From Polaromonas vacuolata (GTDB taxonomy: Bacteria; Pseudomonadota; Gammaproteobacteria; Burkholderiales; Burkholderiaceae_C), in NCBI RefSeq assembly GCF_012584515.1, contig NZ_CP051461.1, forward strand, positions 976,001 to 1,040,000: 64,000 nt of DNA, given 5' to 3'. Both the position numbers and the translations under genes were made by a program. The notes under the pieces are model-generated. The model was not told the DNA's origin and did no database searches. It worked only from the letters and a program-made list of their open reading frames with translations. Of this stretch, positions 28,024-36,697 are shown in pieces; the first letter of the stretch is position 1; each line of letters begins with the position of its first letter.

Positions 28024-28728
28024 TTAAATCGAGCGTAAAACCATCATCTCTTTGATCTTGCCAATCGCCTTGGTTGGGTTCAAACCCTTAGGGCAGACAT
28101 CGACGCAGTTCATGATGGTGTGGCAGCGGAATAAGCGGTACGGATCTTCCAGATTGTCCAGACGCTCGGCGGTCGCTTCATCGCGTGAGTCGGCGATGAA
28201 ACGGTAGGCTTGCAGCAAGCCTGCTGGGCCTACGAATTTATCTGGATTCCACCAAAAACTTGGACAGGCTGTCGAGCAGCTGGCGCACAAAATGCATTCG
28301 TACAAGCCATTGAGCTCGTCGCGCTCTTCTGGGCTTTGCAGACGCTCTTTTTCGGGTGGCAAGTTGTCATTGATCAAGTAAGGCTTAATCGAGTTGTACT
28401 GCTTGAAAAACTGCGTCATGTCGACGATTAAGTCGCGCACAACGGGCAGACCTGGTAACGGCTTGAGTGTGATGACACCGGGCAGGGTGCGCATATTGGT
28501 CAAGCAAGCCAGACCGTTTTTGCCGTTGATGTTCATGGCGTCAGAGCCGCAAACACCTTCACGGCATGAGCGCCTAAAGCTGATGCTTGGCACCTGGGCT
28601 TTGAGCTTCATGATGGCGTCTAGCAACATGCGCTCGCTGCCGTCAAGCTCGACCTGTACGGTCTGCATATAGGGCTTGGCGTCGGTATCGGGATCGTAGC
28701 GATAAATATTAAATGTACGTAATGTCAT
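28024..28728 (-). CDS. sdhB: succinate dehydrogenase iron-sulfur subunit
   Basis: 234-residue electron-transfer subunit of complex II. The 2Fe-2S cysteines are in FRRSCREGVCGSDAMNING, the 4Fe-4S and 3Fe-4S cysteines in CILCASCSTACPSFWW and FRCHTIMNCVDVCPKGLNP. Passes electrons from SdhA to ubiquinone at SdhCD. Confidence 0.98.
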   Translation of the reverse strand: MTLRTFNIYRYDPDTDAKPYMQTVQVELDGSERMLLDAIMKLKAQVPSISFRRSCREGVCGSDAMNINGKNGLACLTNMRTLPGVITLKPLPGLPVVRDLIVDMTQFFKQYNSIKPYLINDNLPPEKERLQSPEERDELNGLYECILCASCSTACPSFWWNPDKFVGPAGLLQAYRFIADSRDEATAERLDNLEDPYRLFRCHTIMNCVDVCPKGLNPTKAIGKIKEMMVLRSI

Positions 28729-28766
28729 GGTGTTCTTTCCTTGTGTCTTTTTAATTGGACGGTAGG

Positions 28767-28793
28767 AGCCTGAGAAAATGCTCAGGCTTTTTT
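28767..28793 (+). terminator. terminator-like hairpin in the sdhA-sdhB spacer, antisense orientation
   Basis: AGCCTGAG-AAAATG-CTCAGGCT followed by TTTTT on the plus strand, i.e. opposite to the sdh genes. On the sdh mRNA the same stem forms without a T tail. It could end an antisense transcript or act as an RNA-processing/stability element. Confidence 0.5.
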
Positions 28794-28803
28794 AACGCAG
28801 GGC

Positions 28804-30597
28804 TTAGAAGGTGCGCACGGTCAGTGGAATGGATTCAACTGTGAGCGGCTTCATTTGCACAGGCTTGTAGCTCAGGCGATTGCCTTCTTTGTGCCACAGC
28901 GTGTGTTTGTGCCATTCGTCGTCGTTGCGACCATTTGGATGCTCTGGCGTATCACCGTAGTCATCTACAGAGTGAGCACCACGGCTTTCGCGGCGCGCGG
29001 CGGCGGACACGATAGTCGCTTCTGCGGCTTCGATCAGGTTTTCGACTTCTAGCGCTTCGATACGTGCGGTGTTGAAGATTCTGGACTTGTCCTTCAGTCC
29101 TATCTTGTTGACACGCAAACGTAGTTCAGCAATCTTGGCCACGCCCTCATCCATGATGGCTTGGGTGCGGAAAACGCCAGCATATTTCTGCATGGCGGTA
29201 CGTATGTCGTTAGCCACATCTTGTGCGTATTCGCCATCGGTAGCTTCGTCAAGACGTGCAATTCGGGCCAGCGTCGCGTCGGCAGCATTCTCTGGCAAAC
29301 CGGTATGGGTAAGAGAGCTGTTGTTCTCCACAATGTGGTTACCAGCCGCGCGGCCAAACACCAGCAAGTCCAGCAGCGAGTTGGTGCCTAGGCGGTTACC
29401 GCCGTGCACGCTCACGCAAGAGCATTCGCCGACTGCGTACAAACCGTTGACGATGACGCTTTCGTTGGCATCGTTTTGAGTCACAACTTGGCCGTGAATG
29501 TTGGTCGGTATGCCGCCCATTTGATAGTGAATCGTTGGCACCACGGGGATTGACTCTTTGGTGATATCGACATTGGCGAAATTGTGGCCAATCTCGAACA
29601 CCGAAGGCAGACGCTTCATGATGGTCTCTGCGCCCAGATGCGTCATGTCAAGGTTGATGTAGTCCTTGTTCGGACCGCAGCCACGGCCTTCTTTGATTTC
29701 TTGGTCCATGCAGCGAGAGACGTAGTCACGTGGTGCCAAGTCTTTGTACGCTGGTGCATAACGCTCCATGAAACGCTCACCCGTGCTGTTGCGCAAAATT
29801 GCGCCTTCGCCGCGGCAGCCTTCGGTCAGCAATACGCCTGCACCGGCTACGCCTGTGGGGTGAAACTGCCAAAATTCCATGTCTTCGAGTGGAATGCCAG
29901 CGCGTGCTGCCATGCCCAAGCCGTCGCCGGTGTTGATATAGGCATTGGTAGAGGCTGCAAAAATACGGCCCGCACCGCCGGTGGCCAGCATGGTGGTCTT
30001 GGCTTCAAAAATGTGCACGTCACCGGTTTCCATTTCAATGGCGGTGACACCGACTACATCGCCAGCCTCATTGCGAATCAAATCCATCGCCAACCATTCG
30101 ACGAAGAAGCTGGTTTTTTCTTTGACGTTTTGCTGATACAGCGTGTGCAGCATGGCGTGACCGGTACGGTCAGCAGCAGCGCAGGCGCGCTGGACAGACT
30201 TTTCACCGTAGTTGGCGGTGTGGCCGCCAAATGGACGCTGGTAAATCGTACCGTCTGGGTTGCGGTCAAACGGCATGCCCATGTGCTCTAAGTCATAAAC
30301 CACTTTAGGCGCTTCACGGCACATGTATTCAATCGCGTCTTGATCACCCAGCCAGTCACCGCCTTTGACGGTGTCATAAAAATGATAGTGCCAGTTGTCT
30401 TCCGACATATTGCCCAGTGCAGCGCCAATTCCGCCCTGCGCTGCCACGGTATGGGAGCGGGTTGGGAATACTTTGGATAGCACGGCGACGTTCAAACCAG
30501 CACGGGCTAGTTGCAGCGAGGCACGCATGCCGGAGCCGCCTGCGCCAATGATGACGACGTCAAATTTACGCTTGGGGAGTTTGGAGCTAGAGGTCAT
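28804..30597 (-). CDS. sdhA: succinate dehydrogenase flavoprotein subunit
   Basis: Oxidises succinate to fumarate with covalent FAD. 597 residues: FAD-binding GAGGSGMRASLQLARAG at the N-terminus, the flavinylation His in SHTVAAQGGIGAALGN, active-site stretches FHPTGVAGAGVLLTEGCRGE and HGGNRLGTNSLLDL. Membrane-peripheral, on the cytoplasmic side. Order sdhC-sdhD-sdhA-sdhB is conserved. Confidence 0.98.
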   Translation of the reverse strand: MTSSSKLPKRKFDVVIIGAGGSGMRASLQLARAGLNVAVLSKVFPTRSHTVAAQGGIGAALGNMSEDNWHYHFYDTVKGGDWLGDQDAIEYMCREAPKVVYDLEHMGMPFDRNPDGTIYQRPFGGHTANYGEKSVQRACAAADRTGHAMLHTLYQQNVKEKTSFFVEWLAMDLIRNEAGDVVGVTAIEMETGDVHIFEAKTTMLATGGAGRIFAASTNAYINTGDGLGMAARAGIPLEDMEFWQFHPTGVAGAGVLLTEGCRGEGAILRNSTGERFMERYAPAYKDLAPRDYVSRCMDQEIKEGRGCGPNKDYINLDMTHLGAETIMKRLPSVFEIGHNFANVDITKESIPVVPTIHYQMGGIPTNIHGQVVTQNDANESVIVNGLYAVGECSCVSVHGGNRLGTNSLLDLLVFGRAAGNHIVENNSSLTHTGLPENAADATLARIARLDEATDGEYAQDVANDIRTAMQKYAGVFRTQAIMDEGVAKIAELRLRVNKIGLKDKSRIFNTARIEALEVENLIEAAEATIVSAAARRESRGAHSVDDYGDTPEHPNGRNDDEWHKHTLWHKEGNRLSYKPVQMKPLTVESIPLTVRTF

Positions 30598-30738
30598 GGT
30601 TTTCTCTGAAATTGACTAGCTAGTCGTGCGGCAGGATGGCCGGCCGACTGCTCGATAGGGGTTTGCCTGACAAATAAACAATGGGTTCAAAGCTGCGTCA
30701 GGACCTTGTTGGCAATGGTTGTCGTAGTGCTTTTTATC

Positions 30739-31104
30739 TCAAAGACGCCACAGCACTTGAACACTCCAGCCGCTACAAGCGAGCAGCCAGACAATCGTGA
30801 AAACATGCAGGCCAAGGCGTAGGCCGACTGGCTTGACGTAATCCATCCAGATGTCGCGCATACCTACCCAGACATGCCAGAGCAGGGCGACGATGATGGT
30901 GAAAGTCAAAGCCTTCATCCACTGTGAAGAAAAGATACCGGCCCACTTGTCATAGCCAATCGGGCCTTTGTTCAAGATTAGCTGAGCCAATACCAGTAGC
31001 GTGAATAAAGCCATTAGCGCAGCCGTTACACGCTGGGCTAACCAGTCGCGCAGACCGTAGTGAGCGCCAACAACAATGCGTTTACTTCCGTAATTTACAG
31101 ACAT
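30739..31104 (-). CDS. sdhD: succinate dehydrogenase membrane anchor subunit
   Basis: 121-residue membrane protein, start at MSVNYGSKRIVVGAHYGL; an upstream ATG at 31320 lies within sdhC and gives an unnatural N-terminus. Three predicted helices (VTAALMALFTLLVLAQL, ALTFTIIVALLWHVWVGMRD, LHVFTIVWLLACSGWSV); the second contains a His likely to ligate haem b. It anchors SdhAB and forms the quinone site with SdhC. Confidence 0.94.
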   Translation of the reverse strand: MSVNYGSKRIVVGAHYGLRDWLAQRVTAALMALFTLLVLAQLILNKGPIGYDKWAGIFSSQWMKALTFTIIVALLWHVWVGMRDIWMDYVKPVGLRLGLHVFTIVWLLACSGWSVQVLWRL

Positions 31105-31127
31105 GGTGTTCTTCTTTTTGTGATGAA

Positions 31128-31574
31128 TTAATAAAGACCAAACAGCTTGGCGCCGAGGATCACGGTCAGGCCAATACTCACAATCAGTGTGAAGATTGCC
31201 GATGACTTGCCAAACTCTTTCGTTGCCGCCGAGTGACTGGTATCCATGCGCAGGTGACGCAAACCGGCAAGTATGTGGTGTAAGGATGCCCAAATCAAAG
31301 CCAGCGCCACGAGTTTCCAAATCACGCCTGGCAAGCCCAGCATGCCGACTTCAAACGCGCCTTTAAAGCGCATAAAAGACACTTCAGACGATACCGATGT
31401 GTCGAACATCCAAATGATGAAAGGCATCAGGAGGAACATGATGGCGCCACTGACACGGTGCAAAATTGAAACGATTCCTGCGACCGGCAAGCGGTAGCTT
31501 GGCAGATCTCTGAAGGCGTTAATGTTGCGAAATTCTGGCCGCTTTTTGCTGGTGGCTTGCATTGGTTCAGACAT
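31128..31574 (-). CDS. sdhC: succinate dehydrogenase cytochrome b556 subunit
   Basis: 148-residue membrane subunit with three helices. The quinone/haem signature is SYRLPVAGIVSILHRVSGAI (His, Arg, Ser), and the second haem-region helix has WASLHHILAGLRHL. First gene of the sdh operon; starts 227 bp after the photolyase gene on the same strand, leaving room for its own promoter. Confidence 0.96.
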   Translation of the reverse strand: MSEPMQATSKKRPEFRNINAFRDLPSYRLPVAGIVSILHRVSGAIMFLLMPFIIWMFDTSVSSEVSFMRFKGAFEVGMLGLPGVIWKLVALALIWASLHHILAGLRHLRMDTSHSAATKEFGKSSAIFTLIVSIGLTVILGAKLFGLY

Positions 31575-31643
31575 GCTTGGCTTTCTTTGTTTTTAAGTAA
31601 CTGCGATGTAACTCGCAAAATCTTCAGGATCCGTAAATTCTAT

Positions 31644-31660
31644 TGCAATGCAGCATTGCA
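31644..31660. promoter_or_regulatory. inverted repeat upstream of sdhC
   Basis: TGCAATG-CAG-CATTGCA, 7-bp perfect arms, 70-86 bp upstream of the sdhC start. A possible operator for a dimeric regulator of the sdh operon; no regulator can be named. Confidence 0.4.
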
Positions 31661-31801
31661 TCACGACGTATGCGAATTTGTTCTTCAATGTTTTTTGTGT
31701 TTCTCATCGTACGATTTTTTCTTCAGTATTTATTTAACGCTGATCGATACCTTATCGCCAACATCAGTTGAGTATTTCGTCATGTCTGGTTTGAATATTT
31801 G

Positions 31802-33361
31802 TTATAGGACATCGAGATCAGACAACATTTCGGCGGCCTGTTTGCGCAGCGCTAAACGATCTTGATCAGTCATGCGTTGCAAATTCTTAATCATCAGCGC
31901 TGTGCGTGGATTGCTAGACATATCTTCTTCGTGGCGGTCAAGAAAATTCCAGTAGAGCGTGGTTATCGGGCAGGCATCTGGGCCAAGCCGAGCTTCTGGC
32001 GAATACGCACAGCCATCACAGTAATTGCTCATTCGCTTGACGTAGGCGCCGCTGGCCACATAGGGCTTTGAGGTAAAACGCCCACCGTTGGCAAACAGCG
32101 CCATGCCGGCCGTGTTGGGCAGTTCCACCCATTCCACCGCATCTACATATACCGCGAGATACCAGTCGCAAAGCTGCTGCGGTTCAATTTGCGCTGTGAC
32201 ACCAAACATACCTGTGATCATCAGTCGCTGAATGTGGTGGGAATAACCATTGGCCAATGTTTGCTTCAAGCTTTGGCGCATGCAGTTCATTTTTGTCTCA
32301 CCCGTCCAATACCACTTGGGCAGGGCATTGGTGTGACCGAAATGGTTGGCTTTTTTCAGCTCTGGCATGTCCAGAAAGTAAACCCCGCGCATAAATTCGC
32401 GCCAACCCAGAACTTGGCGAATAAAGCCTTCGACGCTGGCTAAGTCTAGGTCTCGTTCGCGATAGGCGTTTTGCGCCGCCATCACGACTTCGAGAGGATT
32501 GAGTAGTTTGAGGTTGAGTGAGCTCGACAGCAGGGCGTGCCAGCCAAAGTCCATACCCGTCCACATCGCGTCTTGGTGAAGGCCGAATAAAGGCAGTCTG
32601 TGGGCGATGAAGTCGTCCAATGCCGTCAATGCTTGCTCGCGCGTGACCGGCCAATTAAAGCGGGCCAAGTCGCCGGGATGCTTGGTGAATTTTTCTTCCA
32701 CTAAGGCCAGCACATCTTGGGTAATGCTGTCCGACTCAAAAACCAGTGGCACGGGCAGTTGCTGCGGCCCTTTGCGGCCAAAGCCTTTGCGGTTTTCTGC
32801 GTCAAAATTGAATTTGCCGCCCAACGGCTTTTCGCCGCAATCTTCCATCAGTACGCGGTATTGCTTACGCATGCGGCGATAGAAAAACTCCATACGCAAG
32901 CTGGCGGACTGACCGGCCCATTGGTTGAAGTGGGGCAGACTACATAAAAAGTGCCGGTCTTCGCGCCATTCGAGCGTGATTTTTGCGCCACTGTCTTTCA
33001 CCGTCTGCTCAATCTGGGCTCGAACTCTGAGATCGCCCGGCTCGACACCAATAATTCGTTGCGGTTGGTGTTTGTCAATGGCTTGTTGTAAGCCTTGGCC
33101 TAGCGTTTTGTCGCCTTCAACATCCAGCGATCGGTACTCGACCGGCCAGCCGCGGGATTTCAGGCTTTCAGCGAAATGCCGCATAGCAGATAAAAACAAA
33201 GCGCTGCGCACTTTGTGTGACCAGACGTGGGTTGATTCTTCAAACGACTCAACCATCAATACCGAATCCAGCGCCGGATCGAACCCGTCGAAAGCTGCTG
33301 AATCATGATCGAGTTGATCACCTAGGATCAACAGGATATTACGGCGCGGTATTGATTTCAT
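31802..33361 (-). CDS. iron-sulfur photolyase/cryptochrome (PhrB/CryB-like)
   Basis: About 519 residues of the 'deoxyribodipyrimidine photolyase-related' group, the FeS-BCP clade that includes (6-4) photolyase PhrB and cryptochrome CryB. N-terminal Rossmann-like antenna domain (NILLILGDQLD), then a helical FAD domain (VEGFIRQVLGWREFMRGVY, NGYSHHIQRLMITG, AVEWVELPNTAGMALFANGG). Cysteines suitable for a 4Fe-4S cluster occur at KMNCMRQS and NYCDGC...GPDACP. It would use blue light to repair or sense UV lesions. Start set at MKSIPRRN; a TTG at 33415 is possible. The adjacent upstream DUF2256 gene is a frequent partner. Confidence 0.9.
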   Translation of the reverse strand: MKSIPRRNILLILGDQLDHDSAAFDGFDPALDSVLMVESFEESTHVWSHKVRSALFLSAMRHFAESLKSRGWPVEYRSLDVEGDKTLGQGLQQAIDKHQPQRIIGVEPGDLRVRAQIEQTVKDSGAKITLEWREDRHFLCSLPHFNQWAGQSASLRMEFFYRRMRKQYRVLMEDCGEKPLGGKFNFDAENRKGFGRKGPQQLPVPLVFESDSITQDVLALVEEKFTKHPGDLARFNWPVTREQALTALDDFIAHRLPLFGLHQDAMWTGMDFGWHALLSSSLNLKLLNPLEVVMAAQNAYRERDLDLASVEGFIRQVLGWREFMRGVYFLDMPELKKANHFGHTNALPKWYWTGETKMNCMRQSLKQTLANGYSHHIQRLMITGMFGVTAQIEPQQLCDWYLAVYVDAVEWVELPNTAGMALFANGGRFTSKPYVASGAYVKRMSNYCDGCAYSPEARLGPDACPITTLYWNFLDRHEEDMSSNPRTALMIKNLQRMTDQDRLALRKQAAEMLSDLDVL

Positions 33362-33426
33362 ACCAATTATTCTAATAAAAAACTCATTAGTATTATTTGT
33401 AACATGGTTTTGCAACTTTGCATGGC

Positions 33427-33600
33427 TTACTTTTTTGCTGCGGCATTGACAACAGCCTTGGATTTGCTAGCGCGGCAGGCGTCTGAACAGTATTTGACGT
33501 CGTCCCAGTTTTTAGCCCAGCTTTTGCGCCAAGTCATTTCCCGGCCGCAGGCGACGCAGGGCTTGCTCGGCAGACTGGATTTATTTCCTTTAAAGCCCAT
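33427..33600 (-). CDS. DUF2256-family small zinc-finger protein
   Basis: 57 residues starting MGFKGNKSSLPSKPCVACGR. Two CxxC-like pairs (CVAC, and CSDAC in VKYCSDACRASKSK) with the WRKSWAKNWDDV core are typical of DUF2256. Predicted zinc-binding, basic C-terminus. It lies 65 bp upstream of the photolyase/cryptochrome start and 9 bp after the GntR gene; DUF2256 genes are often found next to this photolyase group, suggesting a shared function that is not defined. Confidence 0.88.
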   Translation of the reverse strand: MGFKGNKSSLPSKPCVACGREMTWRKSWAKNWDDVKYCSDACRASKSKAVVNAAAKK

Positions 33601-33609
33601 GTGCTGTGC

Positions 33610-34443
33610 TCAGTTCAGGACGTTGAAGTAGTGATGGCTGTCTGTGCGGTAGTAACCACGGCGCAACTCCATGGGTAAGTCTTGGTAGGTGTAGGCGATG
33701 CGTTCAACGCAGAGCAAGGGTGTGCCTGGCGCCACTTTGAGCAGCAATTCGCGCCCATTGACTGCGGCTACCGCACGAATTTTTTCTTCTGCCCTGACCA
33801 TACGTACATTAAATTCGGTTTCAAACAATGCATACATTGCGCCGTGGTGCTGGCTCAGGCGTTCTGCGTTCAAGCCTTTAAAAGGGGTGGCCGGCAACCA
33901 GAGGTCTTCCAAAATGGTGGGTACACCGACAAAACTCAGTACCCGGCGCACCTGAAGCACGGCGTCGCCTGTGCGAATCGCCAATGCACGGGCGACTTCT
34001 GCGCTTGCACGAATTTTTTTGCAGTCAATGATTTCACGTTGGGCCGGACCCTCGGCGCCCGGCGCGCCGCTGTCGGGCGCTAGCTTTAGAAACCGAAATT
34101 GCACATGTTGCTCAGAGTGCGTCGCCACGAAAGTACCCTTGCCTTGGCGCCTCACCACCAGGTTCTCAGTGGCCAGCTCGTCAATGGCTTTTCGTACCGT
34201 TCCCTGACTCACACCAAAGCGAGCAGCCAAATCCATCTCGGAAGGAATAGCTTCACCCGGTTTCCATTCGCCTGACTGCAGGCTTTGCAGTATCAAAGCC
34301 TTGATTTGTTGATATAGCGGGCTAAACGCTGGCGCCGCAGCCACCACCACTGGTACTGGCACTGAAGCGCGCGCCGTAGGGGCGGGCGGCTTGGCTTCAA
34401 ACAAAGCGTTTGCGGCGTTAGGGGTGGAGTGTGTTGCGGCCAT
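33610..34443 (-). CDS. GntR/HutC-family transcriptional regulator
   Basis: About 277 residues: a Pro/Ala-rich N-terminus, then a GntR winged helix (PLYQQIKALILQSLQSGEW, ...SEMDLAARFGVSQGTVRKAI...RRQGKGTFV), then a UTRA ligand domain ending in MELRRGYYRTDSHHYF. Start at MAATHSTPN; ATG at 34488 would lie within the operator. Divergent from mdh with a palindrome in the shared promoter, so it likely controls mdh and its own gene in response to a TCA-related metabolite. The effector is inferred, not known. Confidence 0.9.
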   Translation of the reverse strand: MAATHSTPNAANALFEAKPPAPTARASVPVPVVVAAAPAFSPLYQQIKALILQSLQSGEWKPGEAIPSEMDLAARFGVSQGTVRKAIDELATENLVVRRQGKGTFVATHSEQHVQFRFLKLAPDSGAPGAEGPAQREIIDCKKIRASAEVARALAIRTGDAVLQVRRVLSFVGVPTILEDLWLPATPFKGLNAERLSQHHGAMYALFETEFNVRMVRAEEKIRAVAAVNGRELLLKVAPGTPLLCVERIAYTYQDLPMELRRGYYRTDSHHYFNVLN

Positions 34444-34470
34444 GGTGCTAGCTTTTTGTAGATCTGTATC

Positions 34471-34488
34471 ATATCTTATATAAGACAT
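34471..34488. promoter_or_regulatory. near-palindromic operator between gntR and mdh
   Basis: ATaTCTTATATAAGAcAT: a perfect 12-bp palindrome TCTTATATAAGA at 34474-34485 with partial extension. It falls in the spacer of the predicted leftward promoter (TTGTCT-N16-TATGAT on the minus strand), 28 bp before the regulator's start codon. Good candidate for the GntR binding site; a partial second half-site ATAAGAC follows at 34487-34493. Confidence 0.6.
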
Positions 34489-34496
34489 AAGACAAG

Positions 34497-34526
34497 TTGA
34501 CCTTTTCGTCAGTTCGAGCGTAGAAT
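34497..34526 (+). promoter_or_regulatory. predicted mdh promoter
   Basis: TTGACC, an 18-bp spacer, TAGAAT. Transcription would start near 34533 and leave a leader of about 105 bases before mdh. The operator ends 8 bp upstream of the -35 box. Confidence 0.5.
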
Positions 34527-34638
34527 CCCGGGTTAGAGTTGGCGCAGTGACGCATGCGAGTACTTAAGCCAGCACTTGATATGGCTTACCCGCCGACGTA
34601 ATCCGCCTGATTTTTCTAACCAACATGAAAGTTTTACC

Positions 34639-35625
34639 ATGATCAAAAAGCCAGTCCGTGTCGCCGTTACCGGTGCAGCAGGTCAAATCGGTTACGCATT
34701 GTTGTTCCGCATCGCCTCAGGCGAGATGCTGGGAAAAGACCAGCCAGTGATTTTGCAATTGCTTGAAGTGCCAGTTGAAGGTCCACAAAAAGCCCTCAAG
34801 GGCGTGATCATGGAGCTCGATGACTGCGCTTTCCCGCTGCTCGCTGGCATTGAAGCCCATAGCGACCCAATGACTGCTTTTAAAGACACCGATTACGCAT
34901 TGCTGGTCGGTGCTCGCCCACGTGGCCCGGGAATGGAACGCGCTGATTTGTTGGCTGCCAATGCGCAAATTTTCACAGCTCAGGGCAAAGCACTCAACGC
35001 TGTTGCCAGCCGCAATGTCAAGGTCTTAGTCGTCGGCAATCCAGCCAACACCAACGCCTACATCGCCATGAAAAGCGCGCCAGATTTGCCGCGTAAAAAC
35101 TTCACCGCGATGCTGCGCCTTGACCACAATCGTGCACTCAGCCAGATTGCCGCTAAAACCGGTACAAAAGTTGCTGACATTGAAAAGCTCACGGTCTGGG
35201 GCAACCATTCACCCACCATGTACGCCGACTACCGTTTCGCCACGGCTAACGGCAAGATGGTCAAGGACTTGATTAACGACCAGGTCTGGAATGCAGACGT
35301 ATTCTTGCCAACCGTTGGCAAGCGCGGCGCTGCCATCATTGAGGCGCGCGGTGTGTCGTCTGCTGCCTCAGCAGCTAACGCCGCCATTGATCACATGCGT
35401 GATTGGGCGCTGGGCAGCAATGGCAAATGGGTCACCATGGGCATTCCTTCGGACGGCCAATACGGTATTCCTGCGGATGTGGTGTTTGGCTTTCCAGTCA
35501 CTACCGAAGGCGGCGAGTACAAGCTAGTTGAAGGCCTAGAGATAGACGCTTTCAGCCAAGAGCGCATCAACAAAACCTTGGCCGAGTTGCAGGGCGAGCA
35601 AGACGGCGTCAAGCATCTGCTCTAA
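34639..35625 (+). CDS. mdh: malate dehydrogenase
   Basis: NAD-dependent malate/oxaloacetate interconversion in the TCA cycle. 328 residues from [20 protein letters not shown], the usual start; the ATG-like upstream codon at 34576 is not supported. NAD loop GAAGQIGY, substrate-binding Arg in [15 protein letters not shown] and MLRLDHNRA, catalytic His in [14 protein letters not shown]. First gene of an mdh-citE-like-hypothetical-acnB series. Confidence 0.97.
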   Translation: MIKKPVRVAVTGAAGQIGYALLFRIASGEMLGKDQPVILQLLEVPVEGPQKALKGVIMELDDCAFPLLAGIEAHSDPMTAFKDTDYALLVGARPRGPGMERADLLAANAQIFTAQGKALNAVASRNVKVLVVGNPANTNAYIAMKSAPDLPRKNFTAMLRLDHNRALSQIAAKTGTKVADIEKLTVWGNHSPTMYADYRFATANGKMVKDLINDQVWNADVFLPTVGKRGAAIIEARGVSSAASAANAAIDHMRDWALGSNGKWVTMGIPSDGQYGIPADVVFGFPVTTEGGEYKLVEGLEIDAFSQERINKTLAELQGEQDGVKHLL

Positions 35626-35661
35626 GCCATTGAAAAGCAGCAAAACATTGGGAGACAGCGT

Positions 35662-36657
35662 GTGAGTGACTTCATTCATCCGCGTGTCGCATTGCTAGGT
35701 GCGCAATCTGGCGCTTGGCAACTCCCAGTCTGCGACCACTACAGTGGTGTTGAAGCCTTGATGCGCAAAAGCTTGAAACTTCAAGCCGACATGCAACAAG
35801 AGTTCGGCAGCTGCCTTTTTGATGTCACGCTCGACTGTGAAGACGGTGCGCCCGTGGGTGGTGAAGCCGATCACGCCGAACTAGTCAGCGCCTTAGTCCT
35901 ACAAGCAGAGAGTAAATCGCGTGTTGCCGTTCGCGTACACCCAGTCGGGCACGCCGCCTTCGAGCAAGACATAGACATCATCGTGCGCCAAGCTGGCCAC
36001 CAGCTATGCCACCTGATGTTGCCCAAGGTTGAGTCGCTTGCCGATATCGAAAGTGCCTGCAGCGCACTGGATGCCGTTGGCAATAACGCGCTTGCCCTGC
36101 ATGCGCTGATTGAGTCGCCTTTGGCAGTTAGCAATGCGTTCGAAATTGCGGCCCATCCACGGGTTCAGTCTTTGAGCTTTGGTTTGATGGACTTTGTTTC
36201 CTCTCACGCCGGTGCGATTCCCCAATCGGCCATGAATAGCCAAGGCCAGTTCAGCCATCCGCTGGTGCTGCGCGCCAAGCTTGAGATCGCCGCGGCCTGC
36301 CACGCTAATGGCAAAGTACCGTCGCACTGCGTGGTCACCGAATTTTCCGACAAGCAAGCCCTGCAATCAGTAGCCCGGCGCGCCGCCCAAGAGCTGGGCT
36401 ATATGCGGATGTGGAGTATTCATCCGAGCCAGATTTTGCCAATCCTCGCCGCTTTTGCGCCGGATCAAAGCGAGATTGATGATGCGGTTGAAATCATTGC
36501 CGCTGCCATCAAAGCAGATTGGGCGCCCAGCGCTTACGCGGGCAAGCTACACGACCGCGCCAGCTACCGTTATTTTTGGCAGGTGCTAGAGCGCGCTCAC
36601 CAGACTGGTCGCGAGTTACCGCTCTCGACGCAGCAATATTTTGCCAACCCGATTTGA
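35662..36657 (+). CDS. CitE-like / HpcH-HpaI-family lyase
   Basis: 331 residues of the CitE/malyl-CoA lyase-like aldolase family (TIM barrel). Seen: LFDVTLDCEDGAPVG (Mg-binding Glu/Asp), VRVHPVGHAAFEQD with Arg, LMLPKVESLADIE, HALIESPLAVSNAFEIA with the metal-ligand Glu, and FGLMDFVSSHAGA (Asp). The start is a GTG with GGGAGACA upstream. CoA-ester specificity cannot be told from sequence; lying between mdh and acnB, it may cleave or form a malyl- or citramalyl-type CoA ester. Confidence 0.85.
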   Translation: MSDFIHPRVALLGAQSGAWQLPVCDHYSGVEALMRKSLKLQADMQQEFGSCLFDVTLDCEDGAPVGGEADHAELVSALVLQAESKSRVAVRVHPVGHAAFEQDIDIIVRQAGHQLCHLMLPKVESLADIESACSALDAVGNNALALHALIESPLAVSNAFEIAAHPRVQSLSFGLMDFVSSHAGAIPQSAMNSQGQFSHPLVLRAKLEIAAACHANGKVPSHCVVTEFSDKQALQSVARRAAQELGYMRMWSIHPSQILPILAAFAPDQSEIDDAVEIIAAAIKADWAPSAYAGKLHDRASYRYFWQVLERAHQTGRELPLSTQQYFANPI

Positions 36658-36697
36658 ATTTCTTTTGTCGATCGCACCAGCCCCAACAGAAAACTTT

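Noticed and set aside
33404..33631. Plus-strand frame opposite the DUF2256 gene
   Set aside because: The minus strand encodes the recognised DUF2256 protein with its cysteine pairs; the plus frame is its shadow.
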